NCBI GenBank assembly: GCA_963575745.1
Contig: CAUYUJ010003381.1
Span: forward strand, 560,227-580,226
Source: Prorocentrum cordatum
Lineage: Eukaryota > Sar > Dinophyceae > Prorocentrales > Prorocentraceae
Direction of reading: 5' to 3'
Length of the DNA: 20,000 nt
Shown here: in pieces, positions 1 through 6,855 of the stretch
How positions within the stretch are numbered: the first letter of the stretch is position 1
How the letters are laid out: every line of letters begins with the position of its first letter
The notes under the pieces: generated by a model
Seen by the model: only the letters and a program-made list of their open reading frames with translations
What the model was told of the DNA's origin: nothing
Databases searched by the model: none
Program-made: the position numbers and the translations under genes

Positions 1-18
1 GGGTTTGTGACAACTTTG

Positions 19-57
19 TTGTTGGGCATTGTACCCATTCTTTCCGTACCCATGTCG
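19..57 (+). repeat. Solo right arm of a foldback element (partner at 17652-17845)
   Basis: This segment matches the right arm of the foldback element at 17808-17845, with a shared uninterrupted stretch (GTACCCATTCTTTCCGTACC) and only a few differences on either side. No left arm is present inside the window, so this is either a truncated copy or the right end of an element whose remainder lies before base 1. Similarity fades after the TCG at 55-57, which agrees with the outer boundary of the complete copy. Confidence 0.75.
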
Positions 58-250
58 GGCGTCCAAATTTCCACGCCCTTCTGGCGCCCTGCTACCCCGG
101 CTTTGGATCCCACAAGCAAGAGAGGTAAGAGACAAGAGGGCGAGGCCCCACCGCCCTCCGAGGAGGCGGCCCCCGCTCTCCCCCCCTCCTGGGCGCGCCG
201 CCGAGGGGCCTCTCCCCGCTTTCCTCGACTGCTGTCTCCCCGCCCACCTC
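58..250. other. Unassigned GC-rich sequence
   Basis: I see no gene, hairpin or dispersed repeat here. The sequence leads into the CCT tract. Open frames cross it on both strands, but all owe their length to the microsatellite beyond. Confidence 0.5.
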
Positions 251-563
251 TTTCTCCTCCTCCTCCTGCTCCTCCTCCTCCTCCTCCTCCTCCTCCTCCT
301 CCGCCCTCTCCTGTTCCTGCTTCTGCTCCTCCTCCTCCTCCTCCTCCTCCTCTTCCTCCTCCTCCTCCTCCTCATACCCCCGTTCCTCCTCCGCCCTCTC
401 CTTCTCCTCTTCCTCCTCCTCCTTCTCCTCCTCCTGCTCCTCCTCCTCCTCCTCCTCCTCCTCCTCCGCCCTCTCCTGCTCCTCCTCCTCCGCCCTCTCC
501 TCCTCCTCCGCCCTCTCCTCCTCCTCCGCCCTCTCCTCCTCCTCCGCCCTCTCCTCCTCCTCC
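251..563 (+). repeat. (CCT)n microsatellite ending in an 18-bp minisatellite
   Basis: An interrupted CCT tract of about 310 bp. At its 3' end an 18-bp unit starting CCGCCCTCTCC repeats without interruption at 490, 508, 526 and 544, preceded by a 24-bp version at 466. Because 18 is a multiple of 3, every frame stays open and yields artificial Pro-, Leu- or Ser-rich readings on the plus strand and Glu/Arg/Ala-rich readings on the minus strand. Nothing around it supports a real acidic or proline-rich protein. Confidence 0.95.
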
Positions 564-689
564 ACCGCGCCTCCTGCCACGCACGGGGCGCCCCACGTCG
601 AGGGCGGCGCCGGCGGCGCCTTTCCTCGCGCGGCCAGGGGGGGGCCCGCCGCTCTGGAGCCGCGCGGCGCCTGCCCTTTGCGGGGGGGC

Positions 690-740
690 TCCTCGCCGAC
701 CTCTCGGCGAGGTTAAGAGGTCGGGTCCAGGGCCGACGCC
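690..740 (+). repeat. Hairpin-bearing short dispersed repeat, copy 1
   Basis: A perfect 9-bp stem (CCTCGCCGA at 691-699 with TCGGCGAGG at 704-712) with a 4-base loop, followed shortly by GGTCCAGGGCCG. The same order of hairpin then GGTCCAGGGCCG recurs at 1231-1275, about 540 bp downstream. A related motif, CGCCGACCTGTCGGCGA, sits in the dispersed repeat near 16360. Function unknown. Confidence 0.7.
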
Positions 741-928
741 AAAACGACGCGAAGATCGGGACAAAATCGGATCGGGATAACTCGAAATCTCCGAGAATCG
801 GCGGGTTTGGAGGATGTATTGGGCGCCGCGGCCGCTCTCTGGAGCGATTTATCCCGATCCTAGCCCTGTTTTAGACGCCCCCCCCCGGCGCTCAGTGTCG
901 AAGGCAAGCGGGGGGGGGGGAAAGGGAC

Positions 929-933
929 AAGGA
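929..933. repeat. Target-site duplication of palindromic element copy 1 (left)
   Basis: AAGGA directly abuts the left end of the 179-bp palindromic element and is repeated exactly at 1113-1117 directly after its right end. Confidence 0.8.
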
Positions 934-1112
934 TCAGCGAGCGAAGAGCGTTATGAAATAAGCTTTTTCGCTGTCGGGGGCGCCTGTCCCTGGGCGGCTG
1001 GAAAGTTTATACCCCTACGGTGCCACCGTAGGGGTATAAACTTTCCAGCCGCCCTGGGACAGGCGCCCCCGACAGCGAGAAAGTTTATTTTATACCGCCC
1101 TTCGCCCGTTAA
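934..1112 (+). mobile_element. 179-bp palindromic MITE-like element, copy 1
   Basis: The whole element is one palindrome: two 89-bp arms of equal length around the single base C1023, with about nine mismatches and no indels. It begins TCAGCGAGCGAAG and ends CTTCGCCCGTTAA. Three of the mismatches lie in the outermost seven bases and are the same in copy 2 (3829-4007), so the two ends are systematically distinguishable and the element has an orientation. It is flanked by perfect AAGGA repeats. Fixed length, conserved ends and a 5-bp target duplication are what a non-autonomous DNA transposon leaves. It has no coding capacity. The superfamily is not identifiable; 5-bp duplications are known for Transib, but the ends do not look like Transib termini. 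Such a palindrome, if transcribed, would give a long double-stranded RNA hairpin. Confidence 0.9.
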
Positions 1113-1117
1113 AAGGA
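1113..1117. repeat. Target-site duplication of palindromic element copy 1 (right)
   Basis: AAGGA, identical to 929-933. Confidence 0.8.
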
Positions 1118-1230
1118 GAAGGCCTTCCCAGTAGGCGGCGGGACTCCTCAGAAGCCTTCGCGCCTTCTGAGCAGTGTTCTCTGCGTTCTCGGGGAAGCGT
1201 TCTGCGCCTTCTGCGTCTTCTCACCAGTTT
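1118..1230 (+). repeat. Degenerate CTTCTGCG-type short repeats
   Basis: CTTCTGAG, GTTCTCTGCG, GTTCTGCGC and CTTCTGCGT follow one another in a loose array, preceded by an AGAAGCC that could pair back with them. No coding content is recognised. Confidence 0.45.
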
Positions 1231-1296
1231 CCTTGCCGACCTCTCGGCGAGGAAGGCCCGGTCCAGGGCCGCTGTTTCCCCCCTCCCGGAGCTTAG
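1231..1296 (+). repeat. Hairpin-bearing short dispersed repeat, copy 2
   Basis: The same hairpin as at 691-712 (CCTTGCCGA with TCGGCGAGG, one G-T pair), followed by GGTCCAGGGCCG as in copy 1. It runs on into CCCGGAGCTTAGTG (near 1280-1295), a word that recurs near 2332-2345. Confidence 0.65.
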
Positions 1297-1394
1297 TGTC
1301 AGGTCGGGACGTCCCTCTCGGGGAGGAGTATTCCAAATAGTCAAAACATACAGTCAACGCGCCTAGTACGGACGCGCGCCTTCATCTAGGATAC

Positions 1395-1510
1395 CCTTTC
1401 GTCCTTGCCTCTGTGGCCCGTCCTTTGCCGTTTTCACTGGTCGCCGCCGCCCAAAAAATCCCAACCTCCAAGGGTGTTGCGTCCTTACCACGCGTCCTTA
1501 CATCGGCGCT
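1395..1510 (+). repeat. Dispersed repeat 'GCGTCCTTACC', most diverged copy
   Basis: Related to 16704-16900 and, more loosely, 11521-11705. The clearest shared part is TTGCGTCCTTACC followed by CGCGTCCTT or CGCATCCTT, preceded by AAAA...CAAC...CTCCA.GGGT. Spacing is nearly preserved against the 16.8 kb copy. All copies are in the same orientation. This copy is the oldest-looking. Confidence 0.6.
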
Positions 1511-1671
1511 ACGAAAGGTTTGACCCGTTTTGTGTTTTCAGCGAAACAACGCCTGAGCATCACATTGGTTATGAACACCACGACGGCCGTGAGCATCACT
1601 CCAAAGCCTGAGAGCACCACAGAACCCATGAGCAGCCGAGCGCCGATAATCACCTTGACGCTAGCACCCCC

Positions 1672-2042
1672 GTGGCGGGAGCGCCATTTCGAGTTCGAAC
1701 GGAGCAAATGCCGAACCTCGTTTTGCAGAAAGTCCTGCGCGGGAGCGCCATCTCGAAATCGAACCCGAAAGTTTCGAAATCGTTCGGCATCGTTTTTCGA
1801 GGAAGTATCAAGCGAAACCGCCGTTTCGAAATGGCCACACCGTTTGGCATTTAAAATTTTAAAAGCCCGGACCCGAAAACTCGAAAATGCCGCTTTCGCT
1901 TAGGACTTGCTCCCCAAAACGAGCTCGACTGGATTTCGAAACCCTCGGGCTCGATTTCGAAATGTGGCTTTCGCCTAGGACTTCCTCCCCAAAACGAGCT
2001 CGACTGGATTTCGAAACCCGCGGGCTCGAGTTCGAAAGGGCG
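1672..2042. repeat. Large inverted repeat of TTTCGAAA-rich units around an AT palindrome
   Basis: Two tandem 75-bp units (starting at 1892 and 1967, each with GATTTCGAAACC, CTCGA and CCCCAAAACGAGCTCGAC) form the right arm. The left arm (about 1672-1849) holds the same unit in reverse complement, more diverged. The arms meet at a perfect 14-bp palindrome, TTTAAAATTTTAAA, at 1850-1863. The 75-bp period is a multiple of 3, so frames stay open through it (readings such as SPKRARLDFET), but the inverted copies are equally open and no domain is seen. I read it as a structural repeat and not a gene. Confidence 0.8.
1850..1863. other. Perfect 14-bp AT palindrome at the centre of the inverted repeat
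   Basis: TTTAAAATTTTAAA is its own reverse complement and the only AT-only stretch in a GC-rich neighbourhood. Its position at the symmetry centre of the flanking arms suggests cruciform potential. A regulatory or replication role is speculation. Confidence 0.7.
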
Positions 2043-2082
2043 GCGCCGCCCGAGACTGGAGCGAAAAATGCTTCAACCGAAC

Positions 2083-2152
2083 ATTGTACCGGGGCCCCGC
2101 GGCCTAACGGGCCCACTGCCAACGTTGTACCGGGGCCCCGTCGCCTAACGGG
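2083..2152 (+). repeat. 41-bp tandem duplication
   Basis: TTGTACCGGGGCCCCG is followed by GCCTAACGGG in both units, at about 2083 and 2124. The CGGGGCCCCG core is itself palindromic. Confidence 0.85.
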
Positions 2153-2270
2153 AGGCGTTGAATGTCGGCCGAACTTTCGTAGCGGCGAAGTAATATACGT
2201 TTTGACTGTAGTCTGGGGACGATGTTTCTACAATGTGTCAGTTTTGTTTGACTCCTTTTCACGTTCCCTC

Positions 2271-2305
2271 CAGAATCCGCCTGTAGGGGGACATGCCCGA
2301 CCTAA
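2271..2305 (+). repeat. Dispersed repeat 'TCCGCCTGTAGG', copy 1
   Basis: Contains ATCCGCCTGTAGG, GGACATGCCCGACCTAA. Relatives lie at 7914-7952 and 10217-10252. The sequence upstream of each copy is T-rich and shows weaker similarity, so the real unit is probably longer. Confidence 0.65.
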
Positions 2306-2660
2306 TCCAAGGCCGAGGTTCCCCCACCCCCCCCGGAGCTTAGTGGGCCCTAGAAACGACAGTGCCGTTTTTGTTTCCGGCGCAGTTCTGCCGTTTTTGT
2401 ATGCCGGTTCCGTCGCCGTTTTTGGTTCCGGTTCCAGTTCCAATCCTAGAGTGATGTTTTTGCCGTTTTTGGTCGCCGTTTCTTGCCGCTTCCATGTTCA
2501 AGAGCCCCTTTTGTCGAAGACGGGAAGAAATGGCCTTGCCGCTTCCGGGGCCCGCTCTAAGTCCCCACCTCCCCCCTCCGGAGCAGGTCCGACAGATTAG
2601 CGTTCCTCCCACCCAGAGCAGGTCCAACGCGAACGTTACGTTTTGAGCTGATAGAGGCGG
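2306..2660. other. Unassigned T-rich stretch with recurring GCCGTTTTTG
   Basis: GCCGTTTTTG or close variants appear about five times between 2360 and 2480 with irregular spacing, interleaved with GGTTCCGGTTCC. This resembles a decayed minisatellite. No gene is recognised. Confidence 0.5.
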
Positions 2661-2666
2661 GGGTCA

Positions 2667-2822
2667 ATGCAAGCGGGGGTCCGAAGCGCTGGATCTTGCA
2701 GGATCTTGCAGAGCCAGGGGTGCACCCACCCGGGCTTGCGTGCAGGATCCTGCAGGATTTTGCAGGATTCTGCGAAGCTTGATCGACCCGGGCTTGCATC
2801 GACCTGGTGCAGTGCGTCCCCG
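2667..2822 (+). repeat. Dispersed repeat with 10-bp phased TGCAGGAT units, copy 1
   Basis: Three consecutive 10-mers start with TGCAGGAT (2741, 2751, 2761), and GGATCTTGCA is exactly doubled at 2691-2710. It opens with CGGGGGTCCG and closes with GCATCGACCTGG..CAGT..GTCCCCG. The same order of motifs is at 11909-12080 in the same orientation. A 10-bp period is about one helical turn, so the motifs lie on one face of the DNA. Confidence 0.8.
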
Positions 2823-3155
2823 AACGTTCCTTCTTAGTATTTATTTGTTCTGGACTCCTAGGTTCCAATATACGTTAGGTGCCTTCCTAGCTCAAGAGTC
2901 GCACGGCTCTTCCCCCTTCCCTCCTCAGGGGGTGGGCAGAGCCCCGATCTACTCTCAACGCCCTCCAGCTTTATGGTTCTGCGTGCACCCATCTCCGCCC
3001 GAGCGACGGGTGCCTCTCGCTCTGGCCGCCATCTGCTCTGGCGCTCTCTTCGCTGCACCCGTTAGGCGTGGAGACCCATGCCAAGAAACACCTTGGATGC
3101 CTCCAGTGTACCCGAGGTTTCTTGGTTTCCGATGCTTTTGCGATGGAAAGCGTGA
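2823..3155. other. Unassigned sequence
   Basis: No gene found. A short part (about 3000-3050, GGGTGCCTC.CGCTCTGGC) resembles 3683-3730, suggesting an old local duplication. Confidence 0.4.
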
Positions 3156-3254
3156 CGTTCCCACCCACGAAATTATTGGACGTCCTGGGGTCTGAGGGCT
3201 GGGTTTCTCGTGGAAGAATCCTTGTGGTCGAGCTTCTACTGTAGGGAGGGGACA
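3156..3254 (+). repeat. Diverged copy of the flank repeat of the GT-ended element
   Basis: CCCAC.CACG...GGACGTCCTGGGGTC then a GGGTTGGG-like word and CTACTGTAGGGAGGGGACAG matches the direct repeats that bracket the GT-ended element at 15945-16027 and 16200-16285. Here the GT-ended element itself is absent. Confidence 0.6.
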
Positions 3255-3430
3255 GATCGGACAGATCGACCTATGGCGATCTGGAAGGCTTCGAGAGCGC
3301 CCCGGAGCGCTCCGAACCCGCCACGGCGCCCGACGCGCCCTCCAGCCCCGCCGGCCCTCGGAGATCCCCGAAGTGTCCTCATGCGAATGTTGTCCCCATC
3401 CTGGCTTCGTCTCACCTCATGTTTTCACGC
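3255..3430. other. Unassigned GC-rich sequence
   Basis: Nothing recognised apart from a doubled ACAGATCG near 3251-3267. Confidence 0.4.
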
Positions 3431-3634
3431 CCTCCTCCTCCTCCTCCTCCTCCTCCTCCCCCTCCTCTTCGTCTTTGCCATCTTCCTCCTCCTGCTCCTC
3501 CTCTTCCTCCCTTTCCTTCTCCTCCCTCTCCTCCTCCTCCTCCTCCTCCTCCTCCTCGTCTTCGTCTTCGTCCTCCTCCTCCTCCTCCTCCTCCTCCCTT
3601 CCTCCTCCTTCTCCTCTTCGTCTTTGCCATCTTC
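3431..3634 (+). repeat. (CCT)n microsatellite with an internal 24-bp duplication
   Basis: CCT repeats with CTT and CGT interruptions. An identical 24-base word beginning CTCCTCTTCGTC occurs at 3462-3485 and 3611-3634, 149 bp apart, showing that part of the tract was copied as a block. Confidence 0.95.
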
Positions 3635-3823
3635 ATCCGCGCCCTTCCCGCCTCGTGCATCCACGTACCCGCTTCTTCCGAACGGTGGGAGTGCCTCCCG
3701 CTCTGGCGGCCGGGGCGGCCGCTCGCGCTCCCCTTGCGGCAGCTCCTCCGCGCAACGCCAGGGGGGGGCTGTCTCGGGGGGGGTGATGCCGCAGGAGTGG
3801 ACGGCCCAGGGCTGGGCTCCTCC

Positions 3824-3828
3824 TTCAC
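3824..3828. repeat. Target-site duplication of palindromic element copy 2 (left)
   Basis: TTCAC immediately before the element, repeated at 4008-4012 immediately after it. Confidence 0.8.
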
Positions 3829-4007
3829 TCAGCGAGCGAAGAACGGTACAAAATAAACTTTTTCGCCGTCGGGGACACCTGCCCCTGGGCGGCTGGAAAG
3901 TTGATACCCCTACGGTGCCACCGTAAGGGTATAAACTTTCCAGCCGCCCAGGGGCAGGTGTCACCGACGGCGAAAAAGTTTATTTTGTACCGTTCTTCGC
4001 CCGTTAA
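3829..4007 (+). mobile_element. 179-bp palindromic MITE-like element, copy 2
   Basis: Exactly the same length as copy 1, with 89-bp arms around C3918 and only about six mismatches between the arms. It shares the terminal sequences TCAGCGAGCGAAG and CTTCGCCCGTTAA and the central CCCCTACGGTGCCACCGTA. The target duplication here is TTCAC, unrelated to AAGGA at copy 1, as expected for independent insertions. The higher arm symmetry suggests this copy is younger than copy 1. It landed next to the first 14-bp direct repeat at 4008. Confidence 0.92.
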
Positions 4008-4234
4008 TTCACACCACTCATCTCACGCGATCGCAAACATGGATCACGGGGGCGTGGATTGACTAGCGACGGGTCTCGCTTCCACGGGAAATCGCGGATT
4101 TCCGCCGCCGAACGAGGCGGCACCGGCCGCATTTTGGGGAGGGCACCGCCCCTGATCCGTGGATTTGGCAACCGCGCGCCAAATCCATGGATCGCTAATC
4201 CATGTTTGCGCGTCCCCGACTTCACACCACTCAT
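4008..4234 (+). mobile_element. 199-bp multi-hairpin unit between 14-bp direct repeats
   Basis: TTCACACCACTCAT is present exactly at 4008-4021 and 4221-4234. Between them, near the two ends, lies the inverted pair CGCAAACATGGAT (4031-4043) and its complement ATCCATGTTTGCG (about 4198-4210). Inside are further perfect hairpins: GGAAATC/GATTTCC at 4087-4103 (3-base loop), GCCGCC/GGCGGC around 4104-4121, and GGATTTGGC/GCCAAATCC at 4161-4186. The 14-bp repeats could be a long target duplication or a recombination footprint. The first five bases of the left repeat are the target duplicated by palindromic element copy 2. No protein is encoded. Confidence 0.65.
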
Positions 4235-4337
4235 TGCTGCAGTAACAGTGTGCACGCTCTGCACAGTGTTCGGTCGCAACTAGCACCTCCATCTGCAGCC
4301 CGCGCCCGAGGATCCTCTGCGCCGCTGGTTTGAACGA

Positions 4338-4389
4338 ACAGCCCAGCTCAGCGGCAACGGGAGTGGACAGCCCAGAACAGCGGCAACGT
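4338..4389 (+). repeat. 29-bp tandem duplication
   Basis: ACAGCCCAG then CAGCGGCAACG, units starting at 4338 and 4367, differing by two bases in the shared part. Confidence 0.8.
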
Positions 4390-4409
4390 TGTTCGCAGGA
4401 GAAAATAAC

Positions 4410-4411
<2 letters not shown>

Positions 4412-4443
<32 letters not shown>
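4412..4443. repeat. (AT)n microsatellite
   Basis: An uninterrupted AT run of about 30 bases just upstream of a foldback element. Confidence 0.97.
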
Positions 4444-4445
<2 letters not shown>

Positions 4446-4457
4446 GACATATTTGTT

Positions 4458-4585
4458 GGTTGGCGCTCCGCGCGGGTTTCTTGGATCCGCGCTGGGCCCC
4501 CTCGGCCCCCACGACGCCAGGGGCGGCAGCGCGCCAGGGAGGGGGGTTCAGTGCAGATTCAAGAAATCTGCGCGAAGCGCCAACC
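4458..4585. mobile_element. Foldback element family 2, copy A
   Basis: Arms pair from GGTTGGCGCTCCGCGCGG at the left to its near complement ending GCGCCAACC at the right. The inner arm contains TTTCTTGGATCCGCGCTG, which is shared with copy B at 9142-9285. GTT lies immediately on both sides (4455-4457 and 4586-4588), a possible 3-bp target duplication that could also be chance. The outer 9-12 bases of the arms are not the same as in copy B although each copy is self-complementary. Confidence 0.75.
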
Positions 4586-4629
4586 GTTGAGCTTTATTGC
4601 GTTTATGTTAGTGAGGATAGACTCCTGGG

Positions 4630-4768
4630 GGTCATGCATCGACCCCAAATCGCCCATTCCTCGCCGTTGGGGGTCCGACAGCCCACCCCGCCCAGGAACG
4701 TGTGGCTCTGCCATCGGGGGGCCCTCGCCGATCTAACCTGCAGTGTCGCTCCGCTTCCAGGTCGGTGT
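4630..4768 (+). repeat. Dispersed repeat 'GAACGTGCGG', copy A
   Basis: Shows GCATCGACCCC, AATCGCC, a GGGGTCCGACAGCCC block, CCCGCCCAGGAACGTG and CTTCCAGGTCG in the same order as copies B (10850-10985), C (11356-11492) and D (16288-16402). All four are in the same orientation. Minus-strand readings of the copies share a peptide like ANPHVPGRGG, but indels shift the frame from copy to copy. Confidence 0.75.
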
Positions 4769-4910
4769 GCTTCCGCCCCCGTGGCGTTCCCCCTCGAGGA
4801 TGCCGCTCCTGGGAGGTGGAGTTCGGAACTGGCGCTGGCGGCACGTCCAACTCCGCAAACCTGCCCAGTGCCGCTGGCTTCCGATCGCTCCCGCCCAATC
4901 CGGCTCAGCC
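4769..4910. other. Unassigned GC-rich sequence
   Basis: Follows dispersed repeat copy A without clear similarity to the tails of the other copies. No gene recognised. Confidence 0.4.
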
Positions 4911-4972
4911 TGGCTTGATACTATGATATTGCTATGAACCCAGTATCAAGGCTTGATATTGGGTGGTTCACG
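4911..4972. repeat. Small imperfect palindrome with CTTGATA words
   Basis: TGAACCCAGTATCAAG is followed at once by GCTTGATATTGGGTGGTTCA, its near reverse complement with a few extra bases. A third copy of the word, CTTGATACT, sits at 4914-4922 and could compete for pairing with AGTATCAAG. Confidence 0.65.
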
Positions 4973-5009
4973 TGGGCCCAATCTGCGGGCGAGGTTTATG
5001 CCCATACCT

Positions 5010-5167
5010 AGTGCATCTTGGACTTCTGGGAAGGGGCGCCAAGAGGCCGAGGCGGAGAGGGCGTTAGTGCACATCGGGCCTCTGGGGGCCATATGTTTAG
5101 CCATATCCACTTGCGCCTCTGGTTTCTAGGGAAGGGAGCCCGAAGCCCAAAGACGCAGTGGATATGG
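5010..5167. repeat. 99-bp diverged duplication with an internal inverted pair
   Basis: CTTCTGGGAAGGGGCGCC.AGAGGC near 5030 corresponds to TTTCTAGGGAAGGGAGCCCGA near 5128. In addition, CCATATCCACTTGCG (5101-5115) pairs with CGCAGTGGATATGG (5154-5167), leaving one unpaired base. Confidence 0.6.
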
Positions 5168-5227
5168 AAACTAATCTTGCCGGGACAGTCTGGCTTCACG
5201 GCCTCCTCATCGGGATTTTTGGTCGAT

Positions 5228-5442
5228 CAGCCCCTCCCTGAGCTGGTCCCCAATCGTTGCACTGGCCCACGCCGTCTGGCAATCGGCGAGGAGGCGCCGA
5301 CTTCGAGTCGACCAGCGTCGATTCAGCCTCGATGAGCGTCGGTCAGCGTCGACCTCGTAACAGCCAGCAAGACGGCATGGGAGGCCCCCGTGAGTTGCCG
5401 CCGAAGTGCGTCCCTCCCCGAGCTGGTCCCCGATCGTTGCCC
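5228..5442 (+). repeat. 180-bp-spaced direct repeat
   Basis: CTCCCTGAGCTGGTCCCC then ATCGTTGC at 5231-5260 recurs at 5411-5440 with about two differences. Between them AGCGTCG is repeated, and GCCGTCTGGC pairs with GCCAGCAAGACGGC. Confidence 0.8.
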
Positions 5443-5714
5443 CGCACCGCGGCAGCTCCTCCGCCGGCCGCTGGCGCAAGGCTCCGTCGCCGTGCCGAAG
5501 GCCCAGCGGGGCCGGGGCGAGGCGAGGGGCGCGGCGGTGGCCCACGAGGCCCCTGCGCGGCGCGCCGTCCTGCGTTTCCTGCTCCCTCGCTGGGGGGTCG
5601 AGGCTTCGGGGTCCGAGGATGGGGGGAGCCAAGCCTGGAGGCCCGAAGGGTCCGAGGTTTCGGGGCATCCGAGGCTTTGGGCTTTCGGGCATCCTCGTCT
5701 GTTCCTGGGCGGTT
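5443..5714 (+). repeat. GC-rich sequence with degenerate TCCGAGG(C/T)TTCGGG words
   Basis: Between about 5598 and 5695, and again near 5845-5880, GAGGCTT(C/T)GGG-like words recur at irregular spacing. Open frames continue across it, but no domain is recognisable. Confidence 0.4.
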
Positions 5715-5782
5715 CTCCCTCCTCCTCCTCCTCCTCCTCCTCCTCCTCCTCCTCCTCCTCCTCCTCCTCCTCTTCCTCTTCC
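5715..5782 (+). repeat. (CCT)n microsatellite
   Basis: Almost uninterrupted CCT repeats, ending in CTTCCTCTTCC. Confidence 0.97.
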
Positions 5783-6029
5783 TGTGGTTGTTCGTCGTCA
5801 GTTGTACGCTCAGTTGCGGAGCGGAGCCTAGCCAAGGCCTTCAGGGTTTCCCTTTTTTCGGAGGCTTTCGGAGGCTCTCGGGGTGGGCCGAAGGCATCCC
5901 CCTGCAAAGCGATTTAGACAGTCGCCCATCTGAAGCGAACATAGATCCAAACACGGCGGCGAGTACCAGGCGCCTTTTTTCTTCTTGTTGCCAGTGTTGC
6001 AGGGAGACAGTGGATCGCTAGTGTGTCGA

Positions 6030-6151
6030 CTTATTTTTCAGTATTCCCTCTTCGTTTCAGTATTATTGATAATTTTGTTACTAATTATCCTCTTCTTCTT
6101 ATTCATATTCATAATATTTAGTTTCTTATTATTATTCGCGTTCTTCTTTTG
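6030..6151. other. AT-rich, pyrimidine-biased stretch
   Basis: A clear drop in GC content with TTATTATTATT words, directly upstream of the longest CCT tract. It may be a decayed extension of that tract. It resembles an intron-like polypyrimidine region in composition, but no splice sites can be assigned. Confidence 0.5.
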
Positions 6152-6584
6152 TTTCTTCCTCTTCCTCCTCCCTTTCCTCCTCCCCTTCCTCCTCCCTTTC
6201 CTCCTCCTCCTCCTCCTCCTCCTCCTCCTCCTCCTCTTCCTCCTCCTCCTCCACCTCCTCCTCCTCCTGCTCCTCTTCCTCCTCCGCCTCTGCCTCCTCC
6301 TCTTCTCCTCTTCCTCCTCCTCCTCCTCTCCTCCTCCTCGTCCCTCCTCCTCCTCTTCCTCCCCCCCTTCGTCCTCCTCCTCCTCCTCCTCCTCCTTTTC
6401 CTCCTCCTCCCCCTCCTCCTCCTCATCCTCCTCTTCCTCCTCCTCCACCTCCTCCCCTCCTCCTCTCCCTCCTCTTCCTCCTCCCTGCCTCCTCCCCTCC
6501 TCCTCCTCCTCCTCCTCCTCCTCCTCTGCCTCCTCCTCCTCCTCCTCCTCCTCCTCCTCCTCCTCCTCCTCTGCCTCCTCCTCC
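6152..6584 (+). repeat. Long interrupted (CCT)n microsatellite
   Basis: About 430 bp of CCT with CTT, CTG, CGT and CAC interruptions, the longest pyrimidine tract in the window. The open frames covering it encode only Leu, Pro or Ser runs (plus strand) or Glu, Arg or Gly runs (minus strand). Confidence 0.97.
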
Positions 6585-6768
6585 TGAAGCTTGAGTTACG
6601 ACCCCAAGACCACCAGGGGCTGGGGCAACGCCACGGCAGGTGCACCTCGCGCCGACGTGGCCGGCCCCTGCGAGACGCCACGGCGAGCATGCGTCGCATC
6701 AGGCCCCGACCTTGCGGATCGATTCGGCTCGAAGAATGCCGCATCGGGGGCGGGCCGAACCCCGGCCG
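6585..6768. other. Unassigned GC-rich sequence
   Basis: No gene recognised. The last part (GCATCGGGGG, then CCGAACCCC) resembles the sequence preceding the related repeat at 8054. Confidence 0.4.
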
Positions 6769-6855
6769 GACACGTCGATTAGTAAATTGTCCGCCGCCGC
6801 GGCTGTCGTTTCCCAGGCTAACGCCCGCCAGGTTTGGGCCCGAGGTCGTTTTCAC
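6769..6855 (+). repeat. Dispersed repeat 'GACACGTCGATTAGT', copy 1
   Basis: GACACGTCGATTAGT, AATTGTCCG, CCAGGTTTGGGCCC and CGTTTTCAC occur in this order and recur at 8054-8158, which carries about 18 extra bases inside. Same orientation. Confidence 0.8.

Noticed and set aside
7-874. Long plus and minus open frames over the first CCT tract (Pro-, Leu- or Glu/Arg-rich)
   Set aside because: Their length comes from a triplet repeat that is open in every frame; nothing outside the tract has a recognisable domain.
1672-2042. Coding repeat (75-bp period keeps the frame open)
   Set aside because: Units occur in both orientations around a palindrome, both strands are open, and no start or domain context is seen.
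4022-4220. tRNA or other known structured RNA in the multi-hairpin unit
   Set aside because: The stems do not form a cloverleaf, and there is no GGTTCGA-type arm in the right place.
6030-6151. Intron with polypyrimidine tract
   Set aside because: No exon on either side can be supported, and the composition fits a decayed microsatellite edge.
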